Origin: Termitomyces sp. T153 | Lineage: Eukaryota > Basidiomycota > Agaricomycetes > Agaricales > Lyophyllaceae | Length of the DNA: 64,000 nt | Assembly: GCA_018296165.2 (NCBI GenBank) | Contig: JACKQL020000087.1 | Coordinates: 62,001-126,000, forward strand | Direction of reading: 5' to 3' | Part shown: positions 1-13,400 of the stretch, one piece after another | Position numbering within the stretch: the stretch's first letter is position 1 | Layout: each line of letters begins with the position of its first letter | The notes under the pieces: model-generated | What the model saw: the letters and a program-made list of their open reading frames with translations, nothing else | Databases searched by the model: none | Told to the model about the DNA's origin: nothing | Made by a program: the position numbers and the translations under genes

Positions 1-85
1 TGTGATATTAGTTACGATAGCTCCGAATACCAGCTCGAGGATGACTCAGATTGCCAGAGTACTTTTCCAGGGTGTCATCAGAGAA

Positions 86-496
86 TCAGACGTTTTCCCT
101 CAAAAACAACATAATGAAAGGGATATGATTCGGCCCCCTGGAATCTGATGTGCATTTTGATAGGACTCGGTAATGCTGGATTAAATCATCAAATAATGGC
201 ATTGGTAAGTGATGGAATAGTTCAAATGATGACGGAGAAAGAAGACCTTTTCGTGTGAGTGGTTTTATTGTCATGAGAAGTAAATGTTTGAAGGCTGTCG
301 TGTACTCTACTTCTCTTTTTGTTGCTCGAACTTCGACATATGTCTCAAGCTCAGGTACATCTCCGGTCGGACACAAGGGATAAAGCTGTGAGAATGAGCG
401 CCATGATGGGATGTGAGGGCAGTGAGCCATGAAATCACGGAACTCCACGGTAGTCACAGCAGATGTCAAGTATGATGATGCATACAAAACATTCAT
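86..496 (-). CDS. Unrecognised 136-aa ORF
   Basis: An open minus-strand frame of 136 codons begins at 496 and lies in DNA with normal CpG content, outside the neighbouring transposon island. I recognise no domain. The predicted protein has a mixed composition with a few short hydrophobic stretches and no convincing signal peptide, coiled coil or metal-binding pattern. It could be one exon of a longer gene, because exons in this genome are short and introns dense, or it could be chance. No family name is offered. Confidence 0.3.
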   Translation of the reverse strand: MNVLYASSYLTSAVTTVEFRDFMAHCPHIPSWRSFSQLYPLCPTGDVPELETYVEVRATKREVEYTTAFKHLLLMTIKPLTRKGLLSPSSFELFHHLPMPLFDDLIQHYRVLSKCTSDSRGPNHIPFIMLFLRENV

Positions 497-1284
497 ATGT
501 ATGGTAGTAATCTTTCTTGAGGCTCGAATACAATGTCAAGAGACAAGAGATTGCTCTGGTGCTCACCTATTCACAATTATCAAGCAACCACAATAACAGA
601 GAAAAGAGTTAAACGATCATTCATGCTTGTTTGAAGCCACCCTGGGTCAAATGTTTAAACCTTCATGGTTTTGGAGTCCTTTCATACGTAAGCTCAAATC
701 TCCTGTGAACATACATCTGCTCTTATCCGTAGCATGTATTGACTCGTACTCACAAAATAACCAATCAATGTCAATCCTTCAGTTCCCACTTCAGGACTCC
801 ATTGCCTAAAAGCACAGCCATAATAGATCTGGACGAGACATCCGTCTTGAACAGAGTACGGCCTTTGCACTTTGTCTATCTGATATATTGATTTACGTGG
901 GTCTCGAATTCACTATCGATCGGAAGGAGAAATGTTCAGGCGATCTGATCGTGCTGGTGTTGCCGGAAACTGTAGATGGGGTCCTCATCATCAAGGTGAA
1001 TGGAATCCATCTGATTCAACGCTTACAGTCTGGAACTGAGAAGATTATAAAAATAGAAAAGGAAGACTTGAGGTAGCCAGTTAAATGTTTTATATGTAGA
1101 TAGAACATCACTTAGAATTGCTTACACTGCAGCGAGGCCAGATTTTATCTACATCAAGTCACCAATTTCTGTTCCAGATTGGAATTCTTGCCCAAAGCAC
1201 GTCAGAAAAGTCACAAATACTGTTGCATCAGAAGCAATCTTAGCCCGCCGTCATCCAGCTCCCCTCTGCTGTCTGACTCGTTGT
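497..1284. other. Intergenic, no supported gene
   Basis: Two plus-strand frames of 60 and 62 codons (627-809 and 888-1076) are open here but show no recognisable motif or splice-linked continuation. CpG is present at ordinary density up to about 1,280 and then almost disappears, so this stretch contains the left edge of the transposon island. Confidence 0.5.
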
Positions 1285-1383
1285 TCAATGCAATGAAGAG
1301 TGGTGGGAGGTGTTCCTCATCTGATCCACTTTCCTCAGCATGAAACAGAGGTGGAATGTCATTGAACTGGTATGGCTCAAAAG

Positions 1384-2553
1384 TCATCTGAGGTCTGGAT
1401 CATCAAACAATGGATTCTCAACATCCATCTTTTCCTCATCACTTGGTGCCAGTGAGAAGAAGCTCTGCCAAACAAGGGAAATGGGATGGGAAAGTGATTG
1501 AGACTTATGCTTGGGCTTGAATAGCAGATGATTTCTTTGTAGGGTGATAGATGAGCCCAGGATTCTTCCTACTTTTAAGAAAGAGGTGGTGGAATGGATG
1601 GCATGGATTAGAAGGATCAATAGCCTTGTCAAGCATTGATGGAGGCCATGCAGGTTATTGAGTGTCAGGCACAGAGGTTGGAGAGGCACAGTCAGATGGT
1701 ATTGCACCATTGCTACTTAGGGAATTGGTGATTGAGTCAATACCAGTGAGTTTTCCTTAGTGTGATGGCACAATAGAATCAGCACTGGAGAGGTGAGCAG
1801 AGCCAGGTCCAGTGGATGGACTTGAAAATTGGTGGATTAGGTCATTTGCCATCAATGGGAATTTTGGTCCAGCTGCTGATTGGAACTTCTCTAGAGCCAA
1901 GAGGGCTTTTCAGTGGACACTGCTTTGGCTTGACAATTTTTCATCACAAGTTGCATTTTGATGGATGAGGAGACAGCCCTTGGCAGTCTCATAATTTAGG
2001 TGCTTGGTCTTGATACCTACATAGTTCCACCAATCACAGCCATACCAATGTACAACTTGACCTGGATGGGTGGGAACTGTCCATGCCTGAAAGGACTCCC
2101 AGACTTCTTGAGGGATGTCATCTCTGTCTGCCACAGGGTACCAATGGCTCAGACACATAATGAGGTCCAGAACATCATATTTAATGTTGTTTAATGCTGC
2201 TATATCCAGATATAGGAGAATATAGTTCTGGCCCAGATATCAGATAAACTCCATTGCAATCCAAGACATCTTACCAATTCTTTATCCAGGTGTTGTAACA
2301 TCCACTTACAATCCTTGTGTTCCTCAAGGTTGCCATAAATGATAAGTGCTGCACCCACCTGTGATTCAACATAAAAAATGAGTTTTTGGAGACCCAGTGA
2401 CTGTTGGTTAACTGAGGCTTGGGTTTGTAGAGCAGCAGTAGAGGCCATGTAAGAGTGCAAAGCTATAAGGATTTTGGCACAGTTATGGGCTGGTAGTTGG
2501 GGAAAGTAGGTCTTTACAGCAGCAGAATCAACAATGTAGACTACATGTGACAT
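1384..2553 (-). pseudogene. Broken mobile-element ORF pieces downstream of KDZ
   Basis: Several minus-strand frames (1384-1710, 1910-2158 and 2200-2553) follow one another behind the KDZ transposase fragments and share their strand and CpG-free composition. They carry no motif I can name. They are most simply the decayed 3' part of the same element or a neighbouring one, with frames broken by stops and shifts. A host origin cannot be excluded. Confidence 0.4.
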
Positions 2554-2715
2554 TGTCCCAAATTAGTAAGGGTTACAGAACTGCTATGGAAATGGTGGTT
2601 CCAGTTGGCATGACAGATATGATGTGCATAGCAAATCCAGTGTGGCAGATGTGATATGCATGGTGAATCTGGTATATATGATATCAGCCATTTGTTCATC
2701 CCATTGCACTCTCCA

Positions 2716-4323
2716 TTATAAAGGTGTTGTTGCACTTTGAGGAGGTCTAAAATCATTGTATACCCTTCTGAACTTATGAGTTTCAAAAGAACTCAGTTCA
2801 TGCCCCATGGCCACCTTTTTGTTTGCATGGGCTTGGAGGCCTTTTTTCTTGGCTGACATGCCCCTCTGGGACCAGATTTCTGCCTGCTTAAGGAAATAGC
2901 AAACAGTCCATTCCATTTCACTGGCAACAAGCTGACATTCTTCTGTCCATCTGTTTTGTTGTGCTCTTGCATAGAGGTAGTGCAATGGACTGGTGAGATT
3001 GGTTATGAATTTGATACTGGCAAATTGAAGAGGAAAGTGGGCCAACACATCGACAACAAATGAATGGATATGGTGAATGAACAGAATCAGCAGGCAGATT
3101 GAGAATGATATGACAGATATCTGAGTGGAAAGCAACTTACATTCACAGAGAGTTTTAGGGTCATTTTCCATATCCAGATTAGCATGCCATATCCAAGAAA
3201 CCTTTATTCTTGATGATCCAGGAATACTTGGATCATGTATAGCCATGCTTGTCACAAGATCCACTTTCTGCAGAATGCAATATTTTTTGTTGAATGTGGA
3301 ATCTATGCCTAATCACATAAGAGTACTGTATTTTCCATGGGCCCTGGATTTGATGGAAATGTCTGCCTGAATTTTGTCAATTCATGCCCCGGCTTGGGTT
3401 TTGACACTTTTGCTTGGAGCAACCTGGACAAGATAAGAATATATGAAAGTTTTTTTTGGCAATGAGCTCTTGGCATGCTTGAATATGCCTTTCAATTTGA
3501 AGCCAATACAGTTTCATTGTCTTCTGACATTTCTTCATCAAATGCACTAGGAATCTCATCCACATCAAGTGGTGTAGTCCTTTGTGAATTGGAAGAATAA
3601 CTATGCTTGGCTTGGGAAGCAGCCAGGACATTCAGTTGAACCCTTAACAATTCTCTGTCTGCTTCAGCCTTTTGTTGGTCATCCTCCCATGCCTGCTGAT
3701 TCATCTGACAGACTTGGTCTTGTATTGCAATCCTAATATGTCACTTAGTCCTTAACCATGGTGAAACCATCTGGGTTTGACTCACTGCCATTCTTTAATG
3801 TCAAGTGCAAGTTGGATCCAGAATGTATCAGTATCTGGCATCTGCCCCCAGCTTCCATTCCAGTGTCTGCCAGATTACCACCATGCCTTGCTTGGAGGCC
3901 TATGGATCAAGCCTTAAGGATGTCCATTGCCTTCTTGTCTTGGTCCCTCAGACTTTCAGCAATGGTAATCTCAGCCTCCCAGCTTGATATCAGTTGTGCT
4001 GAAATTGCTGCAGACCATTCAGCAAAATAATGAACAGTAGCCTCACTCATCTCAATGGCTGTCAAGTATTTTTAGCATAGGAAAGGAACCATATTAAGTA
4101 ACTTCTTCCAGTTGGAGTCATACATATGATCATCAAGGATTTTCACCCAATGTGCAAGAGTAGCAGTTTGTGCCATCTGTGAAACTTCATTGAGAGTAGA
4201 CCAAAGACTTTCAATTATCTCCCCAGCAATGTGGCCAACTCCTGGAATAAATGATGGGGAAAAAGTGGAAGAAGCAATTTTCTTTGTGGCCATGGACATG
4301 AAGGAGGTCAATTGCATAGTCAA
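2716..4323 (-). pseudogene. KDZ (Kyakuja-Dileera-Zisupton) transposase relic
   Basis: KDZ elements are cut-and-paste DNA transposons expanded in Agaricomycetes. Reading from 4,323 downward, the first piece has the family's block after the catalytic core: a GVG..AGE..ES.W..LN stretch, then a LDDH..D.NWKK motif (4,075-4,260). Further pieces contain coiled-coil-like Glu/Lys/Gln-rich helices (3,492-4,030). The last contains ARAQQNRWTEE followed by EMEWTVCYF (2,716-3,264), matching the family pattern of an RA.RDRW.EE helix followed by E...V.RY. Reading frames switch several times and stops interrupt them, so no intact protein can be made. The N-terminal zinc-binding and first catalytic parts are not visible. 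Where the family usually has Arg, this copy often has Gln, Cys or His, as expected from CpG decay. Confidence 0.75.
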
Positions 4324-5107
4324 CCAGTAGATTATCTGGTAAAACTTCCCCTGCCTCTGCTAATCATTTGGAAAACTTGACACACCACTGGCATGCTATG
4401 TCATATACCAGCAAGAAGTGCTTAATATATTCCATGTTAGTTGTCTCTGGTGCACATGTGATGGAAAAGTATGTATACACTTGGCCTTCACCATGGATTA
4501 AGTGTAACACTTCTGTTACAGTTCATGCAGCTTATGATTCACACCTCATAAGTCAAAACCAGTTGATAGGTTCTAATCTATGAAGTATGAAGTAAGGTGC
4601 TCCCTTACATAACTATGATATGAGTATTTATGGGTAGCATCATGTGATGCTACCATATACTATAATATAATATATAAATACCTATTACTACTAGGATACT
4701 AAAGAGGTAATGAGCACTCCATTACATACCCCCCTTTTGAGTCTGTCAACAGACTCACACAAAAAATTAAAGTAACATAGTAAACAAGAAAACAAGGGGG
4801 TGGTGTATGTCATCCCACCTGAGATTCTCACCAGAGTTTGAGCATGAACCCCTACATTGTATAAGTAGTAGGATCAATTGATCCTACTCAATAAGATGGG
4901 CATGGTACCATCCTAGCATGCTGCCCAACTATGCTAGGTGCTCAAAGGGCACTCAGTGCACCCATGTATGTTAGTCTAATATTACTGGTGAACTACAATG
5001 GTAGTTCACCTGGCCCATTCATCCATCTTCAAGGCCACTGCTTTCTCATTGCTCACAATGTCTGCCCAGCATTCTGATATAGCATTAGCCATATTAGTGG
5101 AACTACT
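4324..5107. other. Hairpin-rich AT stretch, possible short minus-strand LTR
   Basis: There is no open frame of note. The stretch holds perfect palindromes at 4,633-4,654 (10-bp arms) and 4,738-4,757 (9-bp arms), plus a GTAATG/CATTAC pair at 4,707-4,725. Read on the minus strand, a purine tract (AAAAGGGGGG, about 4,730-4,739) is followed by TATGTAATGG and a TATA-rich run, which is how a polypurine tract next to an LTR would look. I could not define the other LTR end, so the retroelement reading is a guess. Confidence 0.35.
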
Positions 5108-7916
5108 TTATCCAGCCTCTGGAGCAGCTGGAGTAGCAATGTTAGTTACTACAGCTGCATCTGAGGGACTGGGAACAACTGAAGGAGTTGCATCTGGTTG
5201 AGAAGTCATGGGCACCACAGAATGGTTGGCATAGTCCAGTTCTATGGACTCCTCTGTAGGTGTGTTCTGAGAGGATGCACCAGAGCTTGTAGCAGGGTTG
5301 GTAGCAGCCATTGCCACTGACAAAGAGGGACCCTCCTCAGTTGGAGCTGCACTTGTAGGAGGATCCATGGAAAATGGCTCCTCTGCTTGTGCAAATGAGG
5401 CTCTCACCACATCTACAGGTCAGTGCAGGAGGTGAGTGAAGATACCTGCCTCACCATAGCACAGCCATTTGGCTGTGCTGAGTGGAGATTGGCCCCTACT
5501 CTCATGGAGTTGAAGGAGCACTTGGAAGTGCTCCAAATTGTCAGCAGTGGGGGCATACCACCCATCATATCCCACCAAAGCAGGGGGCACACCAATGGTT
5601 TGGAGTCAACAATGACACTCATTGTCAACCTGCATAGACAGGTCTGTGTGCAATGTGCTCCCTGACCAGTGGTGATTGAGGCAGCATATACCATAAGTAT
5701 ACACATGATTCACCCAGGCAAGGGGCATGCAGTTTGTGAGGAGGTGAAGAATTACCTCTGTTTCACTGAGAGTGTTGACCTGCATAGGCAGCACTTGCAG
5801 CCTGTGCAGCATAAATGTGTAAGGGGGGTGAAAGGAATAAATTCCCATATACAAGCTCAGTAGTTGTCAACCACATCTCAATAAAGGTGAGGCTGAGCTG
5901 CTACCATAGCAAACAGCCTCATATAGGCTATTTGTGCATGTGGTGTAGTTGGGGCCAGTGACCAACCTAGCACATATCCAAAAACCAAGCATCAGTCTAC
6001 ATGTAACAAAGCATCAATGGCCACACCTGAATACAGGTTCTGGGAACCTGGGTGGCCATGGTGCAGAATGTACTGTGCCCATGCATCAATGTTGAAGTGA
6101 TGATTGATTGGGACTTGAGTAAGTCCTGCTCCTCACATATTGTTATCTATGTGGCCATGCATGGCTAACAAACAAGAGGGCAAGAGGACTGGTCTCCAAT
6201 GGCAGTCCCCTTTGGCCAGAGAGGTTTCCAGCTCTGCTGGGGTTAGCTCCATGACCTGCTGCATAGTGCAGTCTTGCAGGTCTGGTGCAGTATAGAAGGA
6301 GATCCAATAGAACTCCTGAACAAGGAGAGCAGCATGTATCTGCTCCCACATAGTAACTCTAGCTTGGCCCTCCTAAATGAGCTTCAGGAGCAACCAGAGC
6401 TGCTCTGGGTTCATGGGCATCCCTTGTGGAGCCCACTGATATGACAACTCATAGCATGGGGATATATGGGGTATCCCCACCATCTCTGTTGAGCAGGCAA
6501 AGACTGCTTTGTCACCAACAAAAACCACATTGGTTGTTGGTGACCAGTAGAAGTTGGGATGAAGAATACCCCTGAAATTGTTCTGGTGCTCATAGCACCC
6601 ACAAACTATCATAATCTCCCAGCCAACTGGAAGGTGGCTAGGCACTGTATCATTCAGACACTTAAGGTTCGATTTGGCCTTCTTAGCATCAATAGCTAAC
6701 AGCCTTTTGGCATTAGTATTGTGTTCCTTCTTGCAACAATGCTTGTTAGCATCATTATTGGAGTTACTGTCCAAAATATGTTGTTCAGATGTAGGGACAT
6801 TATCATCACCATTGCTGCCCAAATCCAATGCCAATGAGGCACCTGTGGCTGCTTTGGCAGCTTGCACTTGGGTGACAAAGAACTCTTCATTATGGGTGTC
6901 CCAGTGTGCTACTGAAGCAGGCTTGTGGGACAGGGAACTGGGGATAATATAGGTCCTCAATTTGAGGACCTCAATCATTCTCACCTCTGATCCCTGTGGC
7001 ACTTTTGCAGGAAATGTAATTGGGGTGGCAACAACCACAGGGGTCTGCCACTACTGGAGTTATGGCTGGCTTTGCATTACCAGCCTTTGTTGTGGTGGAC
7101 CTTGATGGTCCAGCCTCAGCCACTGCTAGTTTTGGCAGCCTAGCTTTGACTGCCATCAAGTTTGATGGTTTAGCAATGGGCAAAGGCACCTTGAAATCAG
7201 AATGCTCATCTATCCTCTGGTCATCACCAACAGGTACATCATCATCATAGGGCACAGGTAGTGCCCTCTGAGTTGAGGATCTCTTGATAAACACAGAAGG
7301 CTTGGTGCAAGCCTTCTTTGCCTCTGGAAAGTTGAGGAGGGGACACTACATGCTTCCCCTTCCCCAAAGCTGAATGAAAGAGGTCCATCCAGGCCTTGTT
7401 TCTTTGGTTACAAATGATATCAACTTCATTCAGAACTTAAGATAGTGCTAACTGCACCACAGAGTTGTTGAGGATGTCAGCTCCAATGTTCTCTGGCACT
7501 CCAGCCTCATGGAGCCACTGTAGAAGGTGAGAAATTTGCTTATCTGTGGCAGTAGAAGGCTTGGGCTCCTTAGCTTTACTCTTATTCTTCTCTTTTGCAG
7601 AGAAGCATCACTCAACAACTGTCTTCCAGGTGGTCAATGAGGGAGTGTTACTCTCCTGTGCTGGTGTATGAGGTAATGTTGCAGTTGCCTTTCCTTTTCC
7701 TTTATTGGTCAAGGTAGCTGCTGGATGCCCCAATACACTTGATAACAAGGATGGGGCATTTGAGGAACACACCATAGTAGGCAAGGGCAGATATGACTGC
7801 CTTGGAGGAACCAATGACTGCATCAGAGCTGTGATCAACTCTAGGCCATTGTCATTCACCTCCATTGCCTCTGATAGAGCAGGAGCAAGGACTAAAATCC
7901 CTACTTGTGAAGACAT
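5108..7916 (-). pseudogene. Decayed long ORF of unknown, probably mobile, type
   Basis: A chain of minus-strand frames (7608-7916, 6971-7294, 6373-7038, 6133-6351, 5413-5854 and 5108-5410) reads as one Pro/Ala/Ser-rich protein broken by stops and frame shifts. The 6373-7038 piece (221 codons) is the longest and includes an acidic Asn/Asp-rich stretch, a basic stretch, and a Trp/Pro-rich end. The next piece continues with WEQIHAALLVQEFYWISFY and LTPAELETSLAKGD. Composition is CpG-free like the flanking transposons. I do not recognise a catalytic domain. It resembles low-complexity multi-copy proteins seen near transposons in boletoid fungi, but that is recollection and not proof. Confidence 0.4.
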
Positions 7917-9964
7917 TGTGGCAGGTCATTGTTGACCTATGATGCCCATTGTATGGCTGGGTCTAGCCACTAGCAGTGGGGCCACAGCAAATTGTGGCAC
8001 CACATATTGTTGGAACTCCTGGGACCACACAGGCTATGGGCCTACAGAGTATCCAAAGTTCATGGGTGAGGACACCTGAGGTCCCCCATGTTCTCTTCCC
8101 ATTCCTCTAAGCTGTAGGGGCATTCCATGTCTCTATGCTAGCAACTGCTGCATTGCTATTGTGTAATTAGGCAGGGCCACATCTCCTGGCACTGCTGTGG
8201 GTCCTCCACTCATGGGTCTTGTTTCCCTCGGAGCTGGGGCCACTCTTCTCATTGCTCAGAGTGCTATGTCCCCAGGCACTAAGCCTCCTGCCAGTGCAGC
8301 AAAGCCACCAAACCCAGAGAGTAAACTACTCTCTGGTCTTCCCCCTCTTGAGCTCTGTCCAGAGCTCACTGAATACTCTGGCAGACTCATGTCTGCCTCC
8401 TCTGGTTGCTTCTTTTTCTTGCCCATTGGGTAAGGTGTCCTCTTACACTACATTGGTGCATTGCACCAATAATGGGGTAGAAGACAAGTGTTACAACTTG
8501 TTTCCAGAACCACAGACCTCATTTCTAGCCACCTCACTTCCCTGGAGTTCATTCCTATTCCCCCCTTTGACTTTCCCAACCTTTACCCACCCATGGCACC
8601 CACTCCAGGTAACTCTGACACTTCCCCAGCAGATCCTAATAGCCCCCTGGCTAACTTTGATGCCTTCCTTGCAGCCATTGACACCTCTCCTGCCTCTCCC
8701 AAACCCCTGAAACCCTCCTCTACTGTTTCTGACTCTGGTGTACATCATCAACTCATCACCTTGGTTTTTCTAACCAACTCCAGAGCATCATAACAAATCT
8801 GGAGCAGCCCATATTCTCAACTGATTCCATCAGAATATCACTGTAGCTCATCCTCTGATTGCAACTGACACCTGGTGACTCTGCATGGCTCTGACAAGTT
8901 CCACCACCAGACCCACTGTCCCCTAGAGCTCTCCAGTAGTCAGTAGATAAGTCGTAGAGTAGCATCCCATACTCTAGTCTTGATATTACCTACCTGCTTA
9001 ATGCTACCTATGGTCTGATTGTTTCTATCTTGTGTTTTGTGTTCCATGTTACGTTTCTCTTTCTCTCAGTCTCCTGGTCTTATCTTAGTCTCCTGGTCTT
9101 GTCTTGTCTCCAGTTCTGTTATTGTTCTTGTTATTGTTTTGTGTCTCCACTTGAATCTATTTTCATACTTGTCTCAATCTCATCTTGACTCTGTCTTGTC
9201 TTGTTCAACTCTGTTTCCATTAATGTGTTCAAGTCCTCCCAACCTCAATGCTGTTATGAACTCCATGCTTACAATTATGACCTTCAAACATTCTTTAAAC
9301 CAACCCTGGACCTCACTATTTGCTTGGCCCCAAAACCCATCAACATCCATTGATCTCCCATCAAGCTCTAGCCCACCCCCATCACTCATGTAGCCTCCAC
9401 TTACTCCACACCTTTGATACTTGCTTCTGGACTTGGATCTGGCACTCCATCAAGTCTGACCCCTTCTCCACAACTCATCCCAAACCTCTCCAGATCACTC
9501 CCCATTGCTTCTCCTCACAAGCCTCTGAGGTCTAGACCTTCCCTGATGCTGAGTTATCAGTGCAGGATATCATATCTGCCTAGTAAAGATTTGCCAAGTG
9601 TAGCTGAGCCCCCATGGTTAGCAGAACCTGACATAATATCAAGACGCCTCCTTACTCTATTTATGATGTCTGCAATTAACTCCACCTCTACTTCTGCCAG
9701 AACTCCTAATGTCTATAGTTGGCCTATGCCTGAGACCCACCATGATTCATTTTGCCTTGCCCAGTTTGCCAAGGCACATTGAATTGCAGATCCAACACCA
9801 AATGTCCCCTCTGCTCTGATCACACTCCCACACAAATGGCTCTCTCCACAGACACCCTCTCTGCTTGACCCCAATTATGCCATTCATGCACCACCCACCC
9901 ACACTTTCTACACCCCTACACCTCCTCCACTAGCTCCACCTCCTACTAGGATCAACCATGATAT
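7917..9964. other. Low-complexity relic sequence left of the gypsy element
   Basis: Plus-strand frames such as 8219-8710, 9019-9393 and 9414-9782 are open mainly because the sequence is C/T-rich and CpG-free. They encode Pro/Ser/Leu-rich text without a recognisable domain. A pyrimidine-rich run of CTTGTCT-like repeats occupies about 9,040-9,220. It is probably decayed mobile DNA. The gypsy 3' LTR begins directly after it at 9,965. Confidence 0.4.
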
Positions 9965-10334
9965 TGTAAGAGCAATCTCTGGGATGGCAGATTGGAGTCA
10001 TGCAGCTAGCAGAGGGGAATCCAAAGTATATTAGTGGAGTAGATGATGATACAAATCAGTAACTAATCACCTAGCAGAGGGGAATCCAAAGAGAACAAGT
10101 CTAAGAATCCCTGCTGCTTGGTGTGGCACATCAGTGGGTGGCAGAGGTGTGGGAACTACTGTACAGGTGACCAGAGTTACTCCTAACCCTAGGGCAATGG
10201 TTGCTGAGGTAATACAGAGAACTCTGCAGTTCTCCAGAGATCTCTGCAGTCCCAGAAAGAGCTGTGGAGGTGTCAAACAAGCTGCAGAGGTGCTGGAACC
10301 AGTCACAGAGGTTGGAAATGGAAGTCTCCTGACA
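9965..10334 (-). repeat. 3' LTR of the gypsy element (370 bp)
   Basis: This repeat aligns end to end, without gaps, with 15,736-16,105. On the plus strand it starts TGTAAG and ends TGACA. The similarity stops exactly at both ends, which fixes the boundaries. It contains no CG dinucleotide. Confidence 0.92.
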
Positions 10335-10349
10335 TCACCCCCCCTCTAG
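10335..10349 (-). promoter_or_regulatory. Polypurine tract of the gypsy element
   Basis: Read on the minus strand this is GCTAGAGGGGGGGTGA-like purine-rich sequence, directly abutting the TGTCAGG start of the 3' LTR. The related element at 21.58 kb has the same tract with one fewer G next to its own TGTCAGG. This is the usual priming site for plus-strand DNA synthesis. Confidence 0.75.
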
Positions 10350-10424
10350 CATGTGGCATCTCAACTACACAGAGTAGAAGAAGTTCCTGATTGCTCGGTC
10401 TGCTGGCTAGATAGGGTAGATTCC

Positions 10425-13400
10425 CTATATGGTGCATGGGGCATCTGGATGTTTCTGGTGGAACTCCTTGACAAGTCCAGGAGCATGTACATTCTCCCAT
10501 GGCTCCCAGGAAATATCCTTGATTCTATAGCCTTTCCACTTCACCTTGTACTGTAGTTGTCTCTGGACTAAATGGCTGTCCAGGATTTCTTCCACTTCAT
10601 ACTCTTCATTGTTGTTGACCATCATGTGGGGTGGTGGAGGTGGCAGATGTCACTCCAGGATAGGATTTTTAGGGGCTGGGGTTAGTTTGACTACATTGAA
10701 TACCAGATGAAGCTGGCACATCCCTGCAGGGAGTCGGAGTCAATAGGCCAAGGGTCCTATCTGTCATTCCACTGTAAACAGCCCTAACTGACAGTGTGAC
10801 AGCTTTTTTGAGGGTCAAGTGGTTGTAATATCAGAGGCATCTAGGTAGACTCAATCTCAGGCCTGATATTTGTGCTCCAGGATCCTCCCACAGTTGTAGT
10901 ATTGTGCCATGTTGTCTTTTGCTTTTGCCAGCACAGCTCAGGCCTCCTCCTGTGACCTCTTCATCCAGTCCACAAATTTGTTTACTACCTCATTCTCCAA
11001 GGGTTGGGCCCAGGGTTCAAAACCCATGCATGGGTGCTGTCTGGTGTCAAGGAAGAATGGGGAAAACTGGGTGGACATGTGAACATGGTTGTTGTACTGG
11101 AATTTGGCATTGGGGAGGAGCTTGTCTCAATCATCTTAGTGCTTGTTGAAGAAGAGGTGGAGATACTGTTCCAGCTCCTGGTTTATGCACTCTGTCTGGC
11201 CATTGGACTGTGGGTAGTAGGCAGTGGTGGTGTGGAGCTTTACTCTGAGCAGTTGGTAGAGCTCCTGGGTGAACTCCACTACAAATTGCAGTCCCCAATC
11301 TGAGACATAGGTGTTGGAGAGGCCATGGAGCTTCCAGACATTCTTCTAGCACAGGTTTATGACACCTATGGCAGAGCAGATGGTGTGGGTCAGAATGAAG
11401 TGTGCTCTCTTGCTATACAGGTCCACCACCACCATGATTGCATTGTAACCATGAGCATTGGGGAGCTCTACAATGAAGTCTATGGATGCTATGCTCCACT
11501 GTTCCACAGGCACTAGTAGTGGGTGTAACTGTCTGTAGGGGAGTTGGCACTGGGGCTTGGTTCAGAGGCAGAGATTGCAGGTACTAGTGTAGGACCCAAT
11601 GTACCAGGACATCTGGGGCCACCAGTAGTTCCACAATACTAACTCCAGTGTCTTCCACTACCTAGGGTGCCCTGCAATGCAGGAGTTGTGGTGTTGCTCC
11701 ACAATCCTTGGTTGGAGCTCTGGAATGTTGGGGACATAGATATGGTCACAGAAGGTCAGAATTCCATCTTAGAGGGCCCATGCATCAGCACAGACTGCCT
11801 TAACACCAATAGTATGCCCCAACTTCAGTGTTTGAGTGGCCTGTGCCACAAGCTTCTCCTGTTGACCATCTCTATTACCTCATTGTATGTTCTGAAGAAT
11901 GTCTGCCTCTGCTCCACTGACAGCAAAGCCCTCCATGGCTTGGATTGTGAACAATTTGGGGCAGAGGAGCACAATGTTACTGTTATTCCCTTCTCCCATT
12001 CTGTAGTCTGCCCTCCAAGATAGGGTATCTGGTTTCCCCATATTCTAGCCAGGCTTGTGGTGCAAGGAGAAGTTGAAGTTGGCAAGGTAGAGGGACCATC
12101 AGGCCTGCCAGCAATTGAGCTTCTTAGCTGTCTGAAAGTATTTGAGGTTCTTGTGATCCATCCAGACCTTGAACTTGTGCTATGCACCTTCCAGGAAGTG
12201 CCACCACTCCTCAAACAACCAGATGATGGCCAGCATCTTCTTGTCATGGATCTTGTAGTTCTGTTTCACCACATTCAGGCTTTTGGAGTAAAAGGCCACC
12301 AGATGCCACTTCCCATCCTCTGGAGATTGCTGTAAGAGCACTACCCTGGTGGCAAAGTCAGAGCTGTTGGCCTCTACATAGAAGGGAGAGTTGTCATCTG
12401 GGAATAGAAGGACAGGCCCAGAGGTCATGGCATGCTTGAGAGTGTCAAAGGCCATCTGCTCCAGAGGTCCCCAGCTCCACATAACATCCTTTCCTGTGAG
12501 GTCAAACAGCAGGCAGGCATGGTGTAAGAAGTCCTGGATGAATCTTTAGTAGAAGTTTACAAAGCCAAGGAATGCCTGTACCTCCTTCTTGTTTCAGGGC
12601 TCTGGCTACTCTGCCACACCTGCTATCTTCACCAGGTTCATCTCTGCTGCTCTGTGGAAGATGATCAGGCCAAGGTACTCAATCCAGGTTTGTTCAAACT
12701 CACACTTCTCTGGCTTGAAGTAGAGCTGGTGCTGGTAGAGGTGTTCCAGGATGAGATGAGTGATCCAACAGTGTTCCTCCAGCATTTTGGTGTAGATGAA
12801 AATGTTATCAAGGTACATGCACACTATGCCCTCTGCGATGAGGTCTCAGAAGATGTTGTTCATCATGGTCTGGAAGGTGGCCAGGCTGTTAGTGAGACCA
12901 AAGAACATGATGAGCAGCTCAAACAATCCTCAGTTGGTCTGGAAGGCTGCCTTCCACTTGTCTCCTTCCTGAATGCGCACATTGTTGCAACCCCACCACA
13001 TATCCAGTTTGGTGAAGTGTTGCATGCCCTAGAGGTTATTGATAAGCTCAGAGATAAGGGGGAGGGGATAATGGTTCTTCACTGTCATGGCATTGAGTAC
13101 CTGGTAGTCCTGTACCAGTTGGAGGGAGCCATCCTTCTTTTTGATGAAGAAGATCAGAGAAGCCATTGGGGACTTGGATGGATGGATACAACCAGAGTCC
13201 AAGTTCTCCTGTAGGAATGCATCAAGCTTGTCCTGCTCCCTGAGCATGAGGGAGTAGACCTTACAGCTGTGGGGTGTGGAGTAAGGCAGCAGTTCCATGG
13301 CATGGTCCCACCTCTTGCACTCCAGAAGCGAGTTAAAGGAGGCTTTGGAGAACACATCTTCAAATGCATGCAGGTAGGGGAGTACCATGTCCCAGAACTT

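Noticed and set aside
12654..13214. A 186-codon plus-strand ORF
   Set aside because: It is antisense to the gypsy reverse transcriptase. Loss of CpG removes many stops on the opposite strand, so such shadows stay open by chance.
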